Assembly: GCF_040732315.1 (NCBI RefSeq)
Contig: NZ_CP160388.1
Span: 2,694,494 to 2,758,493 of the forward strand
Source: Oryzisolibacter sp. LB2S
Lineage (GTDB): Bacteria; Pseudomonadota; Gammaproteobacteria; Burkholderiales; Burkholderiaceae_C
DNA length: 64,000 nt
Direction of reading: 5' to 3'
Every line of letters begins with the position of its first letter. Within the stretch, counting starts at the first letter, position 1. The notes beneath the pieces were generated by a model. The model had not been told where the DNA came from. It ran no database searches and worked only from the letters and a program-made list of their open reading frames with translations. Below are positions 10,225 through 19,741 of this stretch, piece after piece. The position numbers and the translations under genes were made by a program.

Positions 10225-12834
10225 ATGCTGCCCGCCCTGCTCCGCACTTTCTCCTGGACCGCGCTGCGCCGCCATCCCTGGCGCAGCACGGCCGCCGTGG
10301 CCGCCGTGATGCTGGGCGTGGCGCTGGGCTTTGCCGTGCATGTGATCAATGCCTCGGCGCTGGCCGAGTTCAGCCAGGCCGTGCGATCGGTGCAGGGCCG
10401 GCCCGACCTGGAGCTGCGCGCGGCACGCGGCGCGCTGCCCGAATCGCTCTACGGCCTGGTCGCGGCCCAGCCGCAAGTGGAGCTCGCGAGCCCCTGGCTC
10501 GAGCTGTCTGTGCGCGCCACCACAAAGACCTCCGACGCCTCGCAGCCGGGCGTGGCCCTGCGCCTGCTGGGCGCGGACATGCTGCTGCTGCCCGACATGG
10601 CGCCGGACCTGGCCCCGCGCCTGCGCGAGGGCGCCGAACGCCTGGACATGCTGGCACCGGCCACGGTGTTCCTGAACCCGGCCGCGCAGCAGGCGCTCGG
10701 GCTGCTGACCATCACCGCCGACACACCGCCGCTCACGCTGCGCGCGGGCCTGGCGACGCACAGCGTGCGCGTGGCCGGCACGGTGGCCGCCAATGGCCCG
10801 CCGCTGGCGGTCATGGACATCGGCGCGGCGCAGGACCTCTGGGGCCGCGCGGGCCAGCTCACGCGTCTGGACCTGCGCCTGCGCCCGGGCCACACGCGCG
10901 AACAGCTGCAGGCCGCGCTGACCGCCCTGCCCGACTGGCCCGAGGGCGTGCAGTTTGCCGAGCCGCAGGATGCCCTGCAGCGCGTGGACAGCCTGTCGCG
11001 CGCCTACCGCGTCAACCTCACGGTCCTGGCGCTCGTGGCGCTGTTCACGGGTGCCTTCCTCGTGTATTCGGTGCTGGCGCTCAGCGTCGCGCAGCGCGCG
11101 CCGCAGCTGGCGCTGCTGGCCGTGCTGGGCGCCACGCCGCGCGAGCGGCTGGCGCTGGTGCTGCTCGAATCCTGCGCGCTGGGCCTCGTGGGCAGCGTGG
11201 TAGGGGTGGCGCTGGGCACGGCCCTGGCCGCGCTGGCACTGCAGCTGCTGGGCGGCGACCTGGGCGGGGGCTACTTTGCGGGCGTGCAGCCCACGCTGCA
11301 ATGGAGCCCGGGCGCCGCCCTGCTCTACGCGCTGCTCGGTCTGGCCGCGGCGCTCGCCGGTGGCTGGTGGCCCGCACGCCATGCGCAGCGGCTGCCGCCG
11401 GCACAAACCCTCAAGGGGCTGGGCAGCCAGGGCGGAGCCGCCAGTCACGCCTGGATTGGTATTGTTTTGATAGCTGCTGCCGCTTTACTGGCGGGCGTTC
11501 CACCCGTAAACGGCATTCCTGTTGCCGCCTATGTGGCGGTGGGCCTGCTGCTCGTGGGCGGCATGGCGCTGCTGCCACCGCTGGTGCAGGCGCTGGTCAC
11601 GCGCGTGCTGCCGCTGGCGGCGGGCAACGCCCTGGCCCTGCTGGCGCTGGAGCGCGCGCGCCGCATGCGCCAGAGCGCCGCCGTGGCCGTGGGCGGCGTG
11701 GTTGCCGCGCTCAGCCTGGCCGTGGCGCTCACGGTGATGGTGAGCAGCTTTCGCGACTCGCTGGTCCAGTGGCTCGACAGCGTGCTGCCCGCGCCGCTGT
11801 ACCTGCGCGCAGCGGGCGGCGCCGGCGGCATCAGCGGGGACGAGGCCGCCGTCTTTCCGCCCGACTTTGCCGCCCGGCTCGCGCAGCTGCCGGGCATAGC
11901 CCGCGTGCAGGCCATGCGCACCAGCAGCCTGCAGCTCGCGCCCGATCGGCCGGCGCTCACGCTGCTGGCGCGCCCCCTGGGCGCCGACCCGGCCCAGGCA
12001 TTGCCACTGACGGCGCCCGCCCTGCCCGTGCCGCCGGGGCGCGTGGGCCTGTACGTGAGCGAGGCCGTGGTGCAGCTCTATGGCGTGGCCCCGGGTGGGG
12101 ACTGGTCGGAGTTTTCAAAGGCTTTTGGGGCTCCAGCGCCCGGCGGACGGGCGCTGTCAGCTACGTTTTTCGTAGCAGGCGTGTGGCGCGACTATGTGCG
12201 CCAGCATGGCGCGGTCACCATGGACAGTGAGGACTTCGCGCGGTTGACGGGCGACGCACGCGCCAGCGACATCGCGCTGTGGCCCGCGGCGGGCGCAACC
12301 GCCGCCCAGCTGCGCGAGCCGCTGCTGGCCCAGGCACGCGCGAGCCTGGGCGATGCGGCGGCCGCCACGCTCGAACTCACCTCGGCCGAGGCCATACGCG
12401 CCCGGTCGCTCGCCATCTTCGACCGCAGCTTTGCCGTCACCTACTGGCTGCAGGCCGTGGCCATTGCCATCGGCCTGTTCGGCGTGGCGGCGAGCTTCAG
12501 CGCCCAGGTGCTGGCGCGGCGCAAGGAGTTCGGCCTGCTCGCCCATCTGGGCCTGACGCGGCGCCAAATATTGACCGTGGTCGCGGCCGAGGGCGCAGCC
12601 TGGACGGCCGTGGGCGCGCTCGCCGGCCTGCTGCTGGGCCTGGCCGTGGCCACTGTGCTGGTGCATGTGGTCAACCCGCAGAGCTTTCACTGGACCATGG
12701 ACATGTCCCTGCCCTGGCCGCGCCTGGCCGCGCTGGCCACGGCGGTGGTGGCCGTGGGCACGGCAACGGCCTGGATCGCGGGCCGCATGGCAGCGGCGCA
12801 GGACGCCATTCTGGCCGTCAAGGAAGACTGGTAG
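10225..12834 (+). CDS. FtsX-like ABC transporter permease with two in-frame repeat insertions
   Basis: Inner-membrane permease of about 869 residues with the MacB/LolC-type layout: N-terminal anchor (~residues 20-40), a large periplasmic domain, then FtsX domains around residues 260-400 and 740-860 (LLAHLGLTRRQILTVVAAEG). Permeases of this type act with a LolD-like ATPase, but no ATPase gene lies beside it. It starts the unit with the PLP enzyme and the AttH-like gene, resembling attFGH-type loci. Two patches (residues ~413-431 and ~633-651) match the dispersed palindromic repeat found in gaps of this genome and use A/T-ending codons unlike the rest of the gene. Start 10225 (MLPALL) is preferred; an ATG at 10204 is also in frame. 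Confidence 0.85.
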   Translation: MLPALLRTFSWTALRRHPWRSTAAVAAVMLGVALGFAVHVINASALAEFSQAVRSVQGRPDLELRAARGALPESLYGLVAAQPQVELASPWLELSVRATTKTSDASQPGVALRLLGADMLLLPDMAPDLAPRLREGAERLDMLAPATVFLNPAAQQALGLLTITADTPPLTLRAGLATHSVRVAGTVAANGPPLAVMDIGAAQDLWGRAGQLTRLDLRLRPGHTREQLQAALTALPDWPEGVQFAEPQDALQRVDSLSRAYRVNLTVLALVALFTGAFLVYSVLALSVAQRAPQLALLAVLGATPRERLALVLLESCALGLVGSVVGVALGTALAALALQLLGGDLGGGYFAGVQPTLQWSPGAALLYALLGLAAALAGGWWPARHAQRLPPAQTLKGLGSQGGAASHAWIGIVLIAAAALLAGVPPVNGIPVAAYVAVGLLLVGGMALLPPLVQALVTRVLPLAAGNALALLALERARRMRQSAAVAVGGVVAALSLAVALTVMVSSFRDSLVQWLDSVLPAPLYLRAAGGAGGISGDEAAVFPPDFAARLAQLPGIARVQAMRTSSLQLAPDRPALTLLARPLGADPAQALPLTAPALPVPPGRVGLYVSEAVVQLYGVAPGGDWSEFSKAFGAPAPGGRALSATFFVAGVWRDYVRQHGAVTMDSEDFARLTGDARASDIALWPAAGATAAQLREPLLAQARASLGDAAAATLELTSAEAIRARSLAIFDRSFAVTYWLQAVAIAIGLFGVAASFSAQVLARRKEFGLLAHLGLTRRQILTVVAAEGAAWTAVGALAGLLLGLAVATVLVHVVNPQSFHWTMDMSLPWPRLAALATAVVAVGTATAWIAGRMAAAQDAILAVKEDW
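11461..11517 (+). repeat. Palindromic repeat copy inside the FtsX-like gene (copy 1)
   Basis: It begins ATTGTTTTGATAGCTGCTGC, the same left end as the intergenic copies at 34.1 and 63.7 kb, followed by two imperfect complementary arms (GCCGCTTTACTGGCGG against CCACCCGTAAACGGC). It is translated in frame as VLIAAAALLAGVPPVNGI. Codons GTT TTG ATA GCT GCT GCC GCT TTA stand out against the GC-ending codons around it. Confidence 0.7.
12122..12178 (+). repeat. Palindromic repeat copy inside the FtsX-like gene (copy 2)
   Basis: Perfect 9-bp stem CAGCGCCCG / CGGGCGCTG (12134-12142 and 12148-12156) with loop GCGGA. The flanks CTTTTGGGGCTC and GTCAGCTACGTTTTT are typical of the repeat family. The orientation is opposite to copy 1. 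It encodes AFGAPAPGGRALSATFFVAG in frame. Confidence 0.78.
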
Positions 12835-12843
12835 AGGGGCACA

Positions 12844-13932
12844 ATGCGCCCCATGCCGACCCGCAACCACCTCACTCCACACAACAGCAGCGCCTGGCTG
12901 CACCAGGCCATAGACCGCATCGAGGCCGACTACCAGCGCAGCGCCGACACGCATTTGATTCCGCTGCCGCTGCCGGCCTTCCAGGCGGCCGGCATAGACC
13001 TCTACCTCAAGGACGAATCCACCCACCCCACGGGCAGCCTCAAGCATCGCCTCGCGCGCTCGCTGTTTCTGTACGCGCTGTGCAACGGCTGGGTGCGCGA
13101 GGGCTCGACCATCGTCGAGGCCTCGAGCGGCTCCACGGCCGTGAGCGAGGCCTATTTCGCGCGCCTGCTGTGCCTGCCCTTCGTGGCCGTGATGCCGCGC
13201 AGCACCTCGGCCGAGAAGATCGCACTCATCGAGTTCTACGGCGGGCGCTGCCACTTCGTGGACAGCGCGGGCGAGGTCTACGACGCGGCGCGCGCCATCG
13301 CGCAGGACACGGGCGGCCATTACATGGACCAGTTCACCTACGCCGAGCGTGCGACGGACTGGCGCGGCAACAACAACATCGCCGAGAGCATGTTCACGCA
13401 GATGCGGCGCGAGCGCCACCCTATCCCGCGCTGGATCGTGGTCGGCGCCGGGACGGGCGGCACCAGTGCCACCATAGGCCGCTATGTGCGCTACCAGCGC
13501 CACGCCACCGGGGTCTGCGTGGCCGACCCGGCCGGCTCGGTGTTCGGTGCCTACCACCGCACGGGCGACGCGACGCTCACGGCGCCGGGCTCGCGCATCG
13601 AGGGCATTGGTCGGCCGCGTGTGGAGCCGAGCTTCATCCGCAGCCTGGTCGATCGCATGGAAGAAATTCAGGATCAGGACTCCATCGCCGCCATGCGGCT
13701 GCTGTCTGCGCTGCTGGGCCGGCGCGTGGGCCCGTCCACGGGCACGAACTTCGTCGCCATGCTGACGCTTGCGCAGGAGATGCGTGCGCGCGGCGAGCAG
13801 GGCTCCATCCTCTCGCTGCTGTGCGACGCGGGCGAGCGCTACCTGCCCACCTACCACGATGCGGCCTGGGTGGAGCGCACCATGGGCGACTGCGGTGCGG
13901 CAGAGCAGCGGCTGCAGGCGCTGCTGGCGTGA
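12844..13932 (+). CDS. PLP-dependent cysteine-synthase-family protein
   Basis: Fold-type II PLP enzyme of 362 residues, related to cysteine synthase and cystathionine beta-synthase. Visible features: [13 protein letters not shown] with the Schiff-base Lys (~residue 60), the substrate loop [18 protein letters not shown], and the phosphate-binding loop [16 protein letters not shown] (~residue 200-215). The asparagine loop reads SSGSTA where true O-acetylserine sulfhydrylases have TSGNTG, so a substrate other than O-acetylserine is likely. Its stop overlaps the GTG start of the next gene (GTGA). It lies 9 bp after the permease. Start 12844 or 12853 (MPTRNHL). Confidence 0.85.
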   Translation: MRPMPTRNHLTPHNSSAWLHQAIDRIEADYQRSADTHLIPLPLPAFQAAGIDLYLKDESTHPTGSLKHRLARSLFLYALCNGWVREGSTIVEASSGSTAVSEAYFARLLCLPFVAVMPRSTSAEKIALIEFYGGRCHFVDSAGEVYDAARAIAQDTGGHYMDQFTYAERATDWRGNNNIAESMFTQMRRERHPIPRWIVVGAGTGGTSATIGRYVRYQRHATGVCVADPAGSVFGAYHRTGDATLTAPGSRIEGIGRPRVEPSFIRSLVDRMEEIQDQDSIAAMRLLSALLGRRVGPSTGTNFVAMLTLAQEMRARGEQGSILSLLCDAGERYLPTYHDAAWVERTMGDCGAAEQRLQALLA

Positions 13933-15035
13933 TTGCCCGGCGCGCGCTGCTGGCCCTGGGCGCCACGGGCACGGTCGGCGCGCTGGGCGCCCTGCCCGGC
14001 CGCGCATTGGCCCTGCCGGCGCGCACCCTGGTCTTTCCGCAGGACCATGGCAGCCACCCCGGGCTGCGCACCGAGTGGTGGTACATCACCGGCCAGGCGC
14101 TGGCCGAGGGGCGCAGCTTTGGCTTTCAGATCACGTTTTTCCGCTCGCGCGTCGACGCCGCCCAGGGCCTGAGGTCGGCGTTCGCGGCGCGCCAGCTCAT
14201 CTTTGCCCATGCGGCGCTGACCGATGTGGACGGCGCGCGCCAGCTGCACGACCAGCGCATCGCGCGCGCGGGCTTCGGCATTGCCCAGGCGCTGGAGGGC
14301 GATTGCGACATTGGCCTGCGCGGCTGGTCGCTGCGGCGCCAGGACGCCCCGGCCCCGGGTGCGAGCCGTTACCAGATCCGCGCCCAGGCCGACGGCTTTG
14401 CGCTGAAACTGGACTGCGCCAGCACCCAGCCCGTGCTGCTGCAGGGCGCCGACGGCCTGTCGCGCAAGGGGCCCGATCCAGGCCAGGCCAGCTACTACTA
14501 CAGCCAGCCGCAGCTGGCCGTGAGCGGCAGCATCGCGCTGGGCGGCCGCACCATGCGCGTGACCGCGGGGCCGGCCAGTCGCGCCTGGATGGACCACGAA
14601 TGGAGCGAGGCCCTGATGGCGCCCGACGCCGTGGGCTGGGACTGGATAGGCATGAACCTCGCCGATGGCAGCGCGCTCACCGCCTTTCAACTGCGCCGCG
14701 CCGATGGCAGCGCGCTGTGGGCAGGCGGCTCATGGCGGCGCGCGGGCGAGGCCAGGGCCCAGTCGTTCGAGCCAGGGCGGGTGCGCTTCACGCCGCAGCG
14801 CCACTGGCAAAGCCCGACGAGTGGCACGCTCTACCCCGTGCAATGGCGCGTGGACACGCCCGCGGGCAGTTTTGGCGTGCAGGCGCTGCTCGACGCGCAG
14901 GAGCTCGACAGCCGCGGCTCCACGGGCGCGATCTACTGGGAGGGCCTGAGCCTGCTGCGCGATGCGGCGGGGCGCGAGGTCGGGCGCGGCTATCTGGAGA
15001 TGACGGGCTACGCACAGCGTCTGCGGCTGGGGTGA
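13929..15035 (+). CDS. AttH/CrtC (hydroxyneurosporene synthase-like) exported protein
   Basis: Lipocalin-like two-domain beta-barrel protein of 368 residues, the family of AttH and carotenoid 1,2-hydratase CrtC. It has a twin-arginine-style leader ([20 protein letters not shown], cleavage probably after ALALPA), then [38 protein letters not shown] and the highly typical [12 protein letters not shown] plus [21 protein letters not shown]. Start is the GTG at 13929 overlapping the previous stop, implying translational coupling. No carotenoid genes are nearby, so I read it as AttH-like, with an envelope or lipid-linked role working with the FtsX permease (inference). Confidence 0.85.
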   Translation: MIARRALLALGATGTVGALGALPGRALALPARTLVFPQDHGSHPGLRTEWWYITGQALAEGRSFGFQITFFRSRVDAAQGLRSAFAARQLIFAHAALTDVDGARQLHDQRIARAGFGIAQALEGDCDIGLRGWSLRRQDAPAPGASRYQIRAQADGFALKLDCASTQPVLLQGADGLSRKGPDPGQASYYYSQPQLAVSGSIALGGRTMRVTAGPASRAWMDHEWSEALMAPDAVGWDWIGMNLADGSALTAFQLRRADGSALWAGGSWRRAGEARAQSFEPGRVRFTPQRHWQSPTSGTLYPVQWRVDTPAGSFGVQALLDAQELDSRGSTGAIYWEGLSLLRDAAGREVGRGYLEMTGYAQRLRLG

Positions 15036-15173
15036 TGCCGCACGGGCGCCATCCCCGGGAAGGCCGGGATACAGCCCCGTGACCTGTTGTCATGGACTGC
15101 CCCGTGACGCCGTCTGGATTCCCGGCCTCACGGAAATGACGTGCCGTTTCTGCTCTCGTGCGCTACAAAACCA

Positions 15174-15198
15174 AACGGCCATGCAGGGCATGGCCGTT
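15174..15198 (-). terminator. Terminator of the liv operon
   Basis: Perfect 11-bp stem AACGGCCATGC / GCATGGCCGTT with a 3-nt loop, followed on the minus strand by TTGGTTTTG. It lies 56 bp past the livM stop. It may also block read-through from the convergent AttH-like gene. The rest of the gap shows a second short palindrome, GTGCATGG/CCATGCAC (15204-15224), and nothing coding. Confidence 0.7.
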
Positions 15199-15253
15199 GG
15201 GCGGTGCATGGTCTGCCCATGCACCCGTGGATCGAAGCAAGGTCAATGCGAGG

Positions 15254-16255
15254 TCAATGCGATCCGCCGCTTCCCGCGCCACGGCGCTCCAGCCACGCAA
15301 TGATCTCGCCCATGATGCCGCGCCGGAAGGCCAGCACACAGATCACGAAGATCAGGCCCGTGACGATGGTCACCGACTCGCCCAGGGTGTTGAACCAGTC
15401 GACGGACGTGAGCCCGGCGAGGAAGGTGCCCAGGTCACCGATCTTGTTCTCCAGCGCCACCACCACGGCGGCACCGACCAGCGGGCCGCTCAAGGTGCCC
15501 ATGCCGCCGACCAGCGTCATCAGCACCACGTGACCCGAAGCGCTCCAGTGCACGTCGCTCAGCGTGGCAAAGCCCAGCACCAGGGTCTTGAGCGAACCCG
15601 CCAGGCCCGCGATGGCCGCCGAGATCACGAAGGCCAGCAGCTTGAAGCGGTTGGTGTCGTAGCCCAGCGAGGTGGCGCGCGGCTCGTTTTCCTTGATGCC
15701 GCGCAGCACCTGGCCAAAGGGCGAATGGATGGTGCGCACGATGAGCAGGAATGCCGCGACCACGATGACCAGCGTCACGTAGTACATGGTCATGTCGCTT
15801 TGCAGATCGAGAACACCGAACAGCTTGCCGCGCGGCACGCCCTGCAGGCCATCCTCGCCACCCGTGAAGGGCATTTGCAATGCGGCAAAGAACAGCATCT
15901 GCGCCAGTGCCAGCGTGATCATGGTGGCGTAGATGCCCTGGCGGCGGATGGTGAACCAGCCCATCACCAGCCCCAGCACCGCGCCCGACAACGTGCCGAT
16001 CAGCAGACCCAGCTCGGGCGTGGCCCCCCAGACCTTGACCGCATGGCCCGTCACATAGGCCGCGCCACCCAGAAAGGCCGCGTGGCCGAAGGACAGCAGC
16101 CCCGTATAACCCAGCAGCAGGTTGAAGGCGGAGGCGAACAGCGCGAAGCACAGCAGCTTCATCACGAACACCGGATAGGCGCCCGCAAAGGGCGCAATGA
16201 TCAAGCCCAGCAGCAGCAGGCCGTAACCGATGGGTGCGAATTTCTTGACGTTCAT
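15254..16255 (-). CDS. livM: Branched-chain amino-acid-type ABC permease LivM
   Basis: One of the two membrane permeases of a HAAT-family ABC importer; 333 residues with about nine to ten helices. The family stretch LLGYTGLLSFGHAAFLGGAAY is near residues 50-70, and GENEPRATSLGYDTNRFKL-like text (KENEPRATSLGYD) near residue 205 is the cytoplasmic EAA-type coupling loop. The ATG at 16255 has AGGGGTG upstream and is preferred to an in-frame GTG at 16264. Last gene of the operon. Confidence 0.93.
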   Translation of the reverse strand: MNVKKFAPIGYGLLLLGLIIAPFAGAYPVFVMKLLCFALFASAFNLLLGYTGLLSFGHAAFLGGAAYVTGHAVKVWGATPELGLLIGTLSGAVLGLVMGWFTIRRQGIYATMITLALAQMLFFAALQMPFTGGEDGLQGVPRGKLFGVLDLQSDMTMYYVTLVIVVAAFLLIVRTIHSPFGQVLRGIKENEPRATSLGYDTNRFKLLAFVISAAIAGLAGSLKTLVLGFATLSDVHWSASGHVVLMTLVGGMGTLSGPLVGAAVVVALENKIGDLGTFLAGLTSVDWFNTLGESVTIVTGLIFVICVLAFRRGIMGEIIAWLERRGAGSGGSH

Positions 16256-16273
16256 GTGTATCACCCCTGCGGC

Positions 16274-17158
16274 TTACTTTTCCTTGCCGAACAGGCCGGC
16301 GGGGCGGATGAGCAAAACAATGGCCATGATGACGAACACCACGGTGGAAGACGCCTCGGGGTAGAAGACCTTGGTGAAGCCTTCGATCACGCCCAGGCCC
16401 AGGCCGGTGAGGATGGACCCCATGATGGAGCCCATGCCGCCGATCACCACCACGGCGAACACCACGATGATGAGGTTCTGGCCCATGAGCGGCGTCACCT
16501 GGTACACGGGCGCCGCCAGCACGCCGGCAAAGGCCGCCAGCGCGGCGCCGAAGGCATAGGTCAGCGTGATCATGACCGGCACGTTGACGCCAAAGGCCTC
16601 GACCAGGCGCGGGTTCTCGGTGCCCGCGCGCAGGTAGGCCCCGAGCTTGGTCCGCTCGATCACATACCAGGTGGCAATGCACACCACGATGGATGCGACC
16701 ACCACCCACGCACGGTAGTTGGGCAGGATCATGAAGCCCAGGTTGGTCGCGCCCTCGAGGAGTTCGGGCGTGTCATAGCCCAGGCCCGATACGCCGTAGA
16801 TGGAGCGGAACACGCCCTCGATGATCATCGTCAGGCCCAGCGTGAGCAGCAGGCCATAGAGGTGGTCAAGCTTGTAGATCCAGCGCAGGAAGAGCCGTTC
16901 TATGACCACCCCCACGACACCCACCACCAGCGGCGATGCGATCAGCATCACCCAGTAGTTGACCTCGAAGTAGTTCATGGCCATCCAGGTGATCAGCGCC
17001 CCCAGCATGAACAAAGCGCCATGCGCGAAATTGATCACGTTGAGCAGGCCGAAGATCACGGCCAGACCCAGACTGAGGATCGCGTAGAACGAGCCATTGA
17101 CCAGCCCCAGCAGGAGCTGGCTCAGCATGGCCGGCATTGAGACACCAAAGATTTCCAT
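16274..17158 (-). CDS. livH: Branched-chain amino-acid-type ABC permease LivH
   Basis: 294-residue integral membrane permease. GLVNGSFYAILSLGLAVIFGLLNVINFAHGALFMLGA spans the first helices with the conserved NFAHG. RAGTENPRLVEAFGVNV is the coupling loop for the ATPases, and VFAVVVIGGMGSIMGSILTGL is the conserved last third. It lies between the second binding protein gene and livM with short gaps, so it is clearly part of the same transcript. Confidence 0.94.
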   Translation of the reverse strand: MEIFGVSMPAMLSQLLLGLVNGSFYAILSLGLAVIFGLLNVINFAHGALFMLGALITWMAMNYFEVNYWVMLIASPLVVGVVGVVIERLFLRWIYKLDHLYGLLLTLGLTMIIEGVFRSIYGVSGLGYDTPELLEGATNLGFMILPNYRAWVVVASIVVCIATWYVIERTKLGAYLRAGTENPRLVEAFGVNVPVMITLTYAFGAALAAFAGVLAAPVYQVTPLMGQNLIIVVFAVVVIGGMGSIMGSILTGLGLGVIEGFTKVFYPEASSTVVFVIMAIVLLIRPAGLFGKEK

Positions 17159-17206
17159 TTGAACTGAACGCTACGGGTGGTGGGGTTGTCAGCAGTCAGC
17201 GCGCCA

Positions 17207-18403
17207 TTACTTCCACAGCGCGCACTTGCTCTCGGCCTTGGTGGTGAACACCTCGTCGCCTGGCAGCTTCTTGACGATCTTGTAATAGTCCCAGGTGCCC
17301 TTGGACTCCTTGGGCGCCTTGACCTGGACCAGGTACATGTCATGCACGTAACGGCCGTCGGGGCGGATCTGACCCTTGGCGAAGAAGTCGTCCATCTTCA
17401 TGCCGCGCCAGGTCTCCATCACCTTGTCGGCATCGGTGGTGCCCGCGGCCTGCACGGCCTTGAGGTAGTTCATGGTGGCAGAGTAGTCGGCCGCCTGGAT
17501 CTCGGTGGGCCTGCGCTTGGTCTTGGCCATGTACTTGTCGGCAAACTTGCGCGACGCGTCATCCATGTCCCAGTACCAGCTGGTCACGAACTGCATGCCT
17601 TCGGTGTTCTTCAGGCCCAGGCTGTGCACATCGCTGTAGAACACCAGCATGGGCGCGACCTTCATGGTCTTGCCGATACCGAACTCCTTGGCCGCCTTGA
17701 TGGAGTTGATGGTGTCGCCACCGGCGTTGGCGAGCGCCAGCACCTGAGCCTTGGAGTTCTGCGCCTGCAGCAGGAAGGACGAGAAGTCCGACGCGTTGAG
17801 CGGGTGACGCACCGCATTCACGACGGTGCCGCCCTTGTCCTTGACGACCTTGGATGCGTCGGCCTCCATGGCGTGGCCGAAGGCATAGTCGGCCGTCAGA
17901 AAGAACCAGGTCTTGTCACCGCCCTCGACCATGGCCGCTGCCAGGCCCTTGGACAGGGCAACCGTGTCATACGCATAGTGCACGGTGTAGGGCGTGCACT
18001 GGTCGTTGGTGAGGGCCGAGGACGCCGCGCCGTTGTTGATCATGACGCGCTTCTTCTCGTTCGCCACCTTGGCCAGCGCCAGCGCGGTACCCGAGTTGGT
18101 ACCGCTGAAGATCATGGTCAGGTTCTCGGTGTCTATCCACTCGCGCGCCTTGCTCGCGGCGATGTCGGCCTTGTTCTGGTGGTCCACGGTGAGCAGCTCG
18201 ATGGGCTTGCCCAGCACCTTGCCGCCAAAGTCGTCAATGGCCATCTGAATGGCCGTGGCGCCGCCCTTGCCTTCGAGGTCGGCGTACAGGCTGGACATGT
18301 CCGAGATGTAGCCGATCTTGACCTTGTCCTGCGCGTGCACAGGCGTTGCCATGAATCCGGCGGCGCCCAGCGCCATGGCCAATGTCACGAGTTTTCCGTT
18401 CAT
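17207..18403 (-). CDS. ABC importer substrate-binding protein (LivK-like), copy 2
   Basis: Periplasmic type-I binding protein of 398 residues. Signal peptide MNGKLVTLAMALGAAGFMATPVHA is followed by mature QDKVKIGYISDMSSLYADLEG. The ligand-binding lobes contain FSGTNSGTALALAKVANEKK and WFFLTADYAFGHAMEAD. It closely resembles the adjacent upstream copy over the whole length, including the C-terminal ESKCALWK, so the pair comes from a tandem duplication. The binding-site region differs (MINNGAASSAL here, MVNGAGSSAL there), which hints at different ligands. The real ligand is unknown; HAAT binding proteins of this group often take amides, short acids or aromatics rather than leucine. Confidence 0.92.
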   Translation of the reverse strand: MNGKLVTLAMALGAAGFMATPVHAQDKVKIGYISDMSSLYADLEGKGGATAIQMAIDDFGGKVLGKPIELLTVDHQNKADIAASKAREWIDTENLTMIFSGTNSGTALALAKVANEKKRVMINNGAASSALTNDQCTPYTVHYAYDTVALSKGLAAAMVEGGDKTWFFLTADYAFGHAMEADASKVVKDKGGTVVNAVRHPLNASDFSSFLLQAQNSKAQVLALANAGGDTINSIKAAKEFGIGKTMKVAPMLVFYSDVHSLGLKNTEGMQFVTSWYWDMDDASRKFADKYMAKTKRRPTEIQAADYSATMNYLKAVQAAGTTDADKVMETWRGMKMDDFFAKGQIRPDGRYVHDMYLVQVKAPKESKGTWDYYKIVKKLPGDEVFTTKAESKCALWK

Positions 18404-18483
18404 CTGTTGTCTCCTGTTTGTGGGCTTGGTTTGTCGATGCAGTCCATACGGGCCCGGACATGCGCCGGGCCCAACGGATCAGC

Positions 18484-19686
18484 TTACTTCCACAGGGCGC
18501 ACTTGCTCTCGGTCTTGGTGGTCCACACCTGGTCGGCCGGCAGCTGGGCCACGACCTTGTAGTAGTCCCAGGGCTGCTGCGACTCCTTGGGCGACTTCAC
18601 CTGCATCAGGTACATGTCGTGCGCGAAGCGGCCATCGGGACGGATCACGCCCTTGGCGTAGAAATCGTCGATGGGCGTGGACTTGAGCTTGGCCATGACC
18701 TTGTCGGCATCGGTGGTGCCCGCGGCCTGCACGGCCTTGAGGTAGTTCATGGTCGCCGAGTAGTTGGCGGCATGGATGTCGGTGGGCATGCGCTTGGTCT
18801 TGGCAAAGAACTTCTTGCCGAACTCGCGCGATTTGTCGTTCAGGTTCCAGTCCCAGCTGGTGGTCAGCAGCAGGCCCTCGGTGTTCTTCAGGCCCAGGCT
18901 GTGGACGTCGGTGATGAACACCAGCAGGCCGGCCATCTTCATGGTCTTGTTGATGCCGAATTCCTTGGCGGCCTTGATGGCGTTGATGGTGTCGCCACCG
19001 GCATTGGCCAGGCCGAGGATCTGCGCCTTGGAGTTCTGCGCCTGCAACAGGAAGGACGAGAAGTCCGAGGCGTTGAGCGGGTGTCTCACGCTGCCCAGCA
19101 CCTGACCACCGTTTTCCTTGACCACCTTGGCGGTGTCGGCCTCCAGGGCCATCCCGAAGGCGTAGTCGGCCGTCAGGAAGAACCAAGTCTTGCCGCCCTG
19201 CTTGACGACCGCGCCGCCCGTGCCCTTGGCCAGCGCCGTGGTGTCGTAGGCGTAGTGCACGGTGTAGGGCGTGCACTGCTCGTTCGTCAGCGCCGAGGAG
19301 CCAGCGCCGTTGACCATGAAGACGCGCTTCTTCTCGTCGGCAATCTTGGCCATGGCCAGGGCCGTGCCGGAGTTGGTGCCGCCGAACAGCATGGTCAGGC
19401 CCTGGGTGTCGATCCACTCGCGTGCCTTGCTCGCGGCGATGTCGGCCTTGTTCTGGTGGTCGGCCGAGAGCAGTTCCACGGGCTTGCCCAGCACCTTGCC
19501 GCCGAAGTCATCGATGGCCATCTGAATGGCAAGCGCGCCATTCTTGCCATCCACGTCCGCATAGAGGCTGGACATGTCGGTCAGAAAGCCGATCTTGACC
19601 TTGTCCTGCGCCTGGGCCTGCATGGCGGCCAGGGACATGCCTGCGGCACCGAGCACGGCAACCAGGGTCTTGAGTTTTCGGTTCAT
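18484..19686 (-). CDS. ABC importer substrate-binding protein (LivK-like), copy 1
   Basis: Periplasmic binding protein of 400 residues. Signal peptide MNRKLKTLVAVLGAAGMSLA and the following MQAQA lead into mature QDKVKIGFLTDMSSLYADVDG. The ATG at 19686 has AAGGAGAG just upstream; longer in-frame starts would read back into the livF end. It lies 55 bp after livF and 80 bp before its paralogue. Both copies share the motifs HPLNASDFSSFLLQAQNSKA and LKAVQAAGTTDADKVM almost unchanged. Confidence 0.93.
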   Translation of the reverse strand: MNRKLKTLVAVLGAAGMSLAAMQAQAQDKVKIGFLTDMSSLYADVDGKNGALAIQMAIDDFGGKVLGKPVELLSADHQNKADIAASKAREWIDTQGLTMLFGGTNSGTALAMAKIADEKKRVFMVNGAGSSALTNEQCTPYTVHYAYDTTALAKGTGGAVVKQGGKTWFFLTADYAFGMALEADTAKVVKENGGQVLGSVRHPLNASDFSSFLLQAQNSKAQILGLANAGGDTINAIKAAKEFGINKTMKMAGLLVFITDVHSLGLKNTEGLLLTTSWDWNLNDKSREFGKKFFAKTKRMPTDIHAANYSATMNYLKAVQAAGTTDADKVMAKLKSTPIDDFYAKGVIRPDGRFAHDMYLMQVKSPKESQQPWDYYKVVAQLPADQVWTTKTESKCALWK

Positions 19687-19741
19687 GTATCTCTCCTTCT
19701 CTCGGTGGTCAGAAATCGACAAAGCGCTGGTCTGTGCAGAC

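Noticed and set aside
15158..17140. Plus-strand 660-codon frame opposite livM/livH
   Set aside because: Complement of two clear membrane permeases; low-complexity His/Gln/Asp translation.
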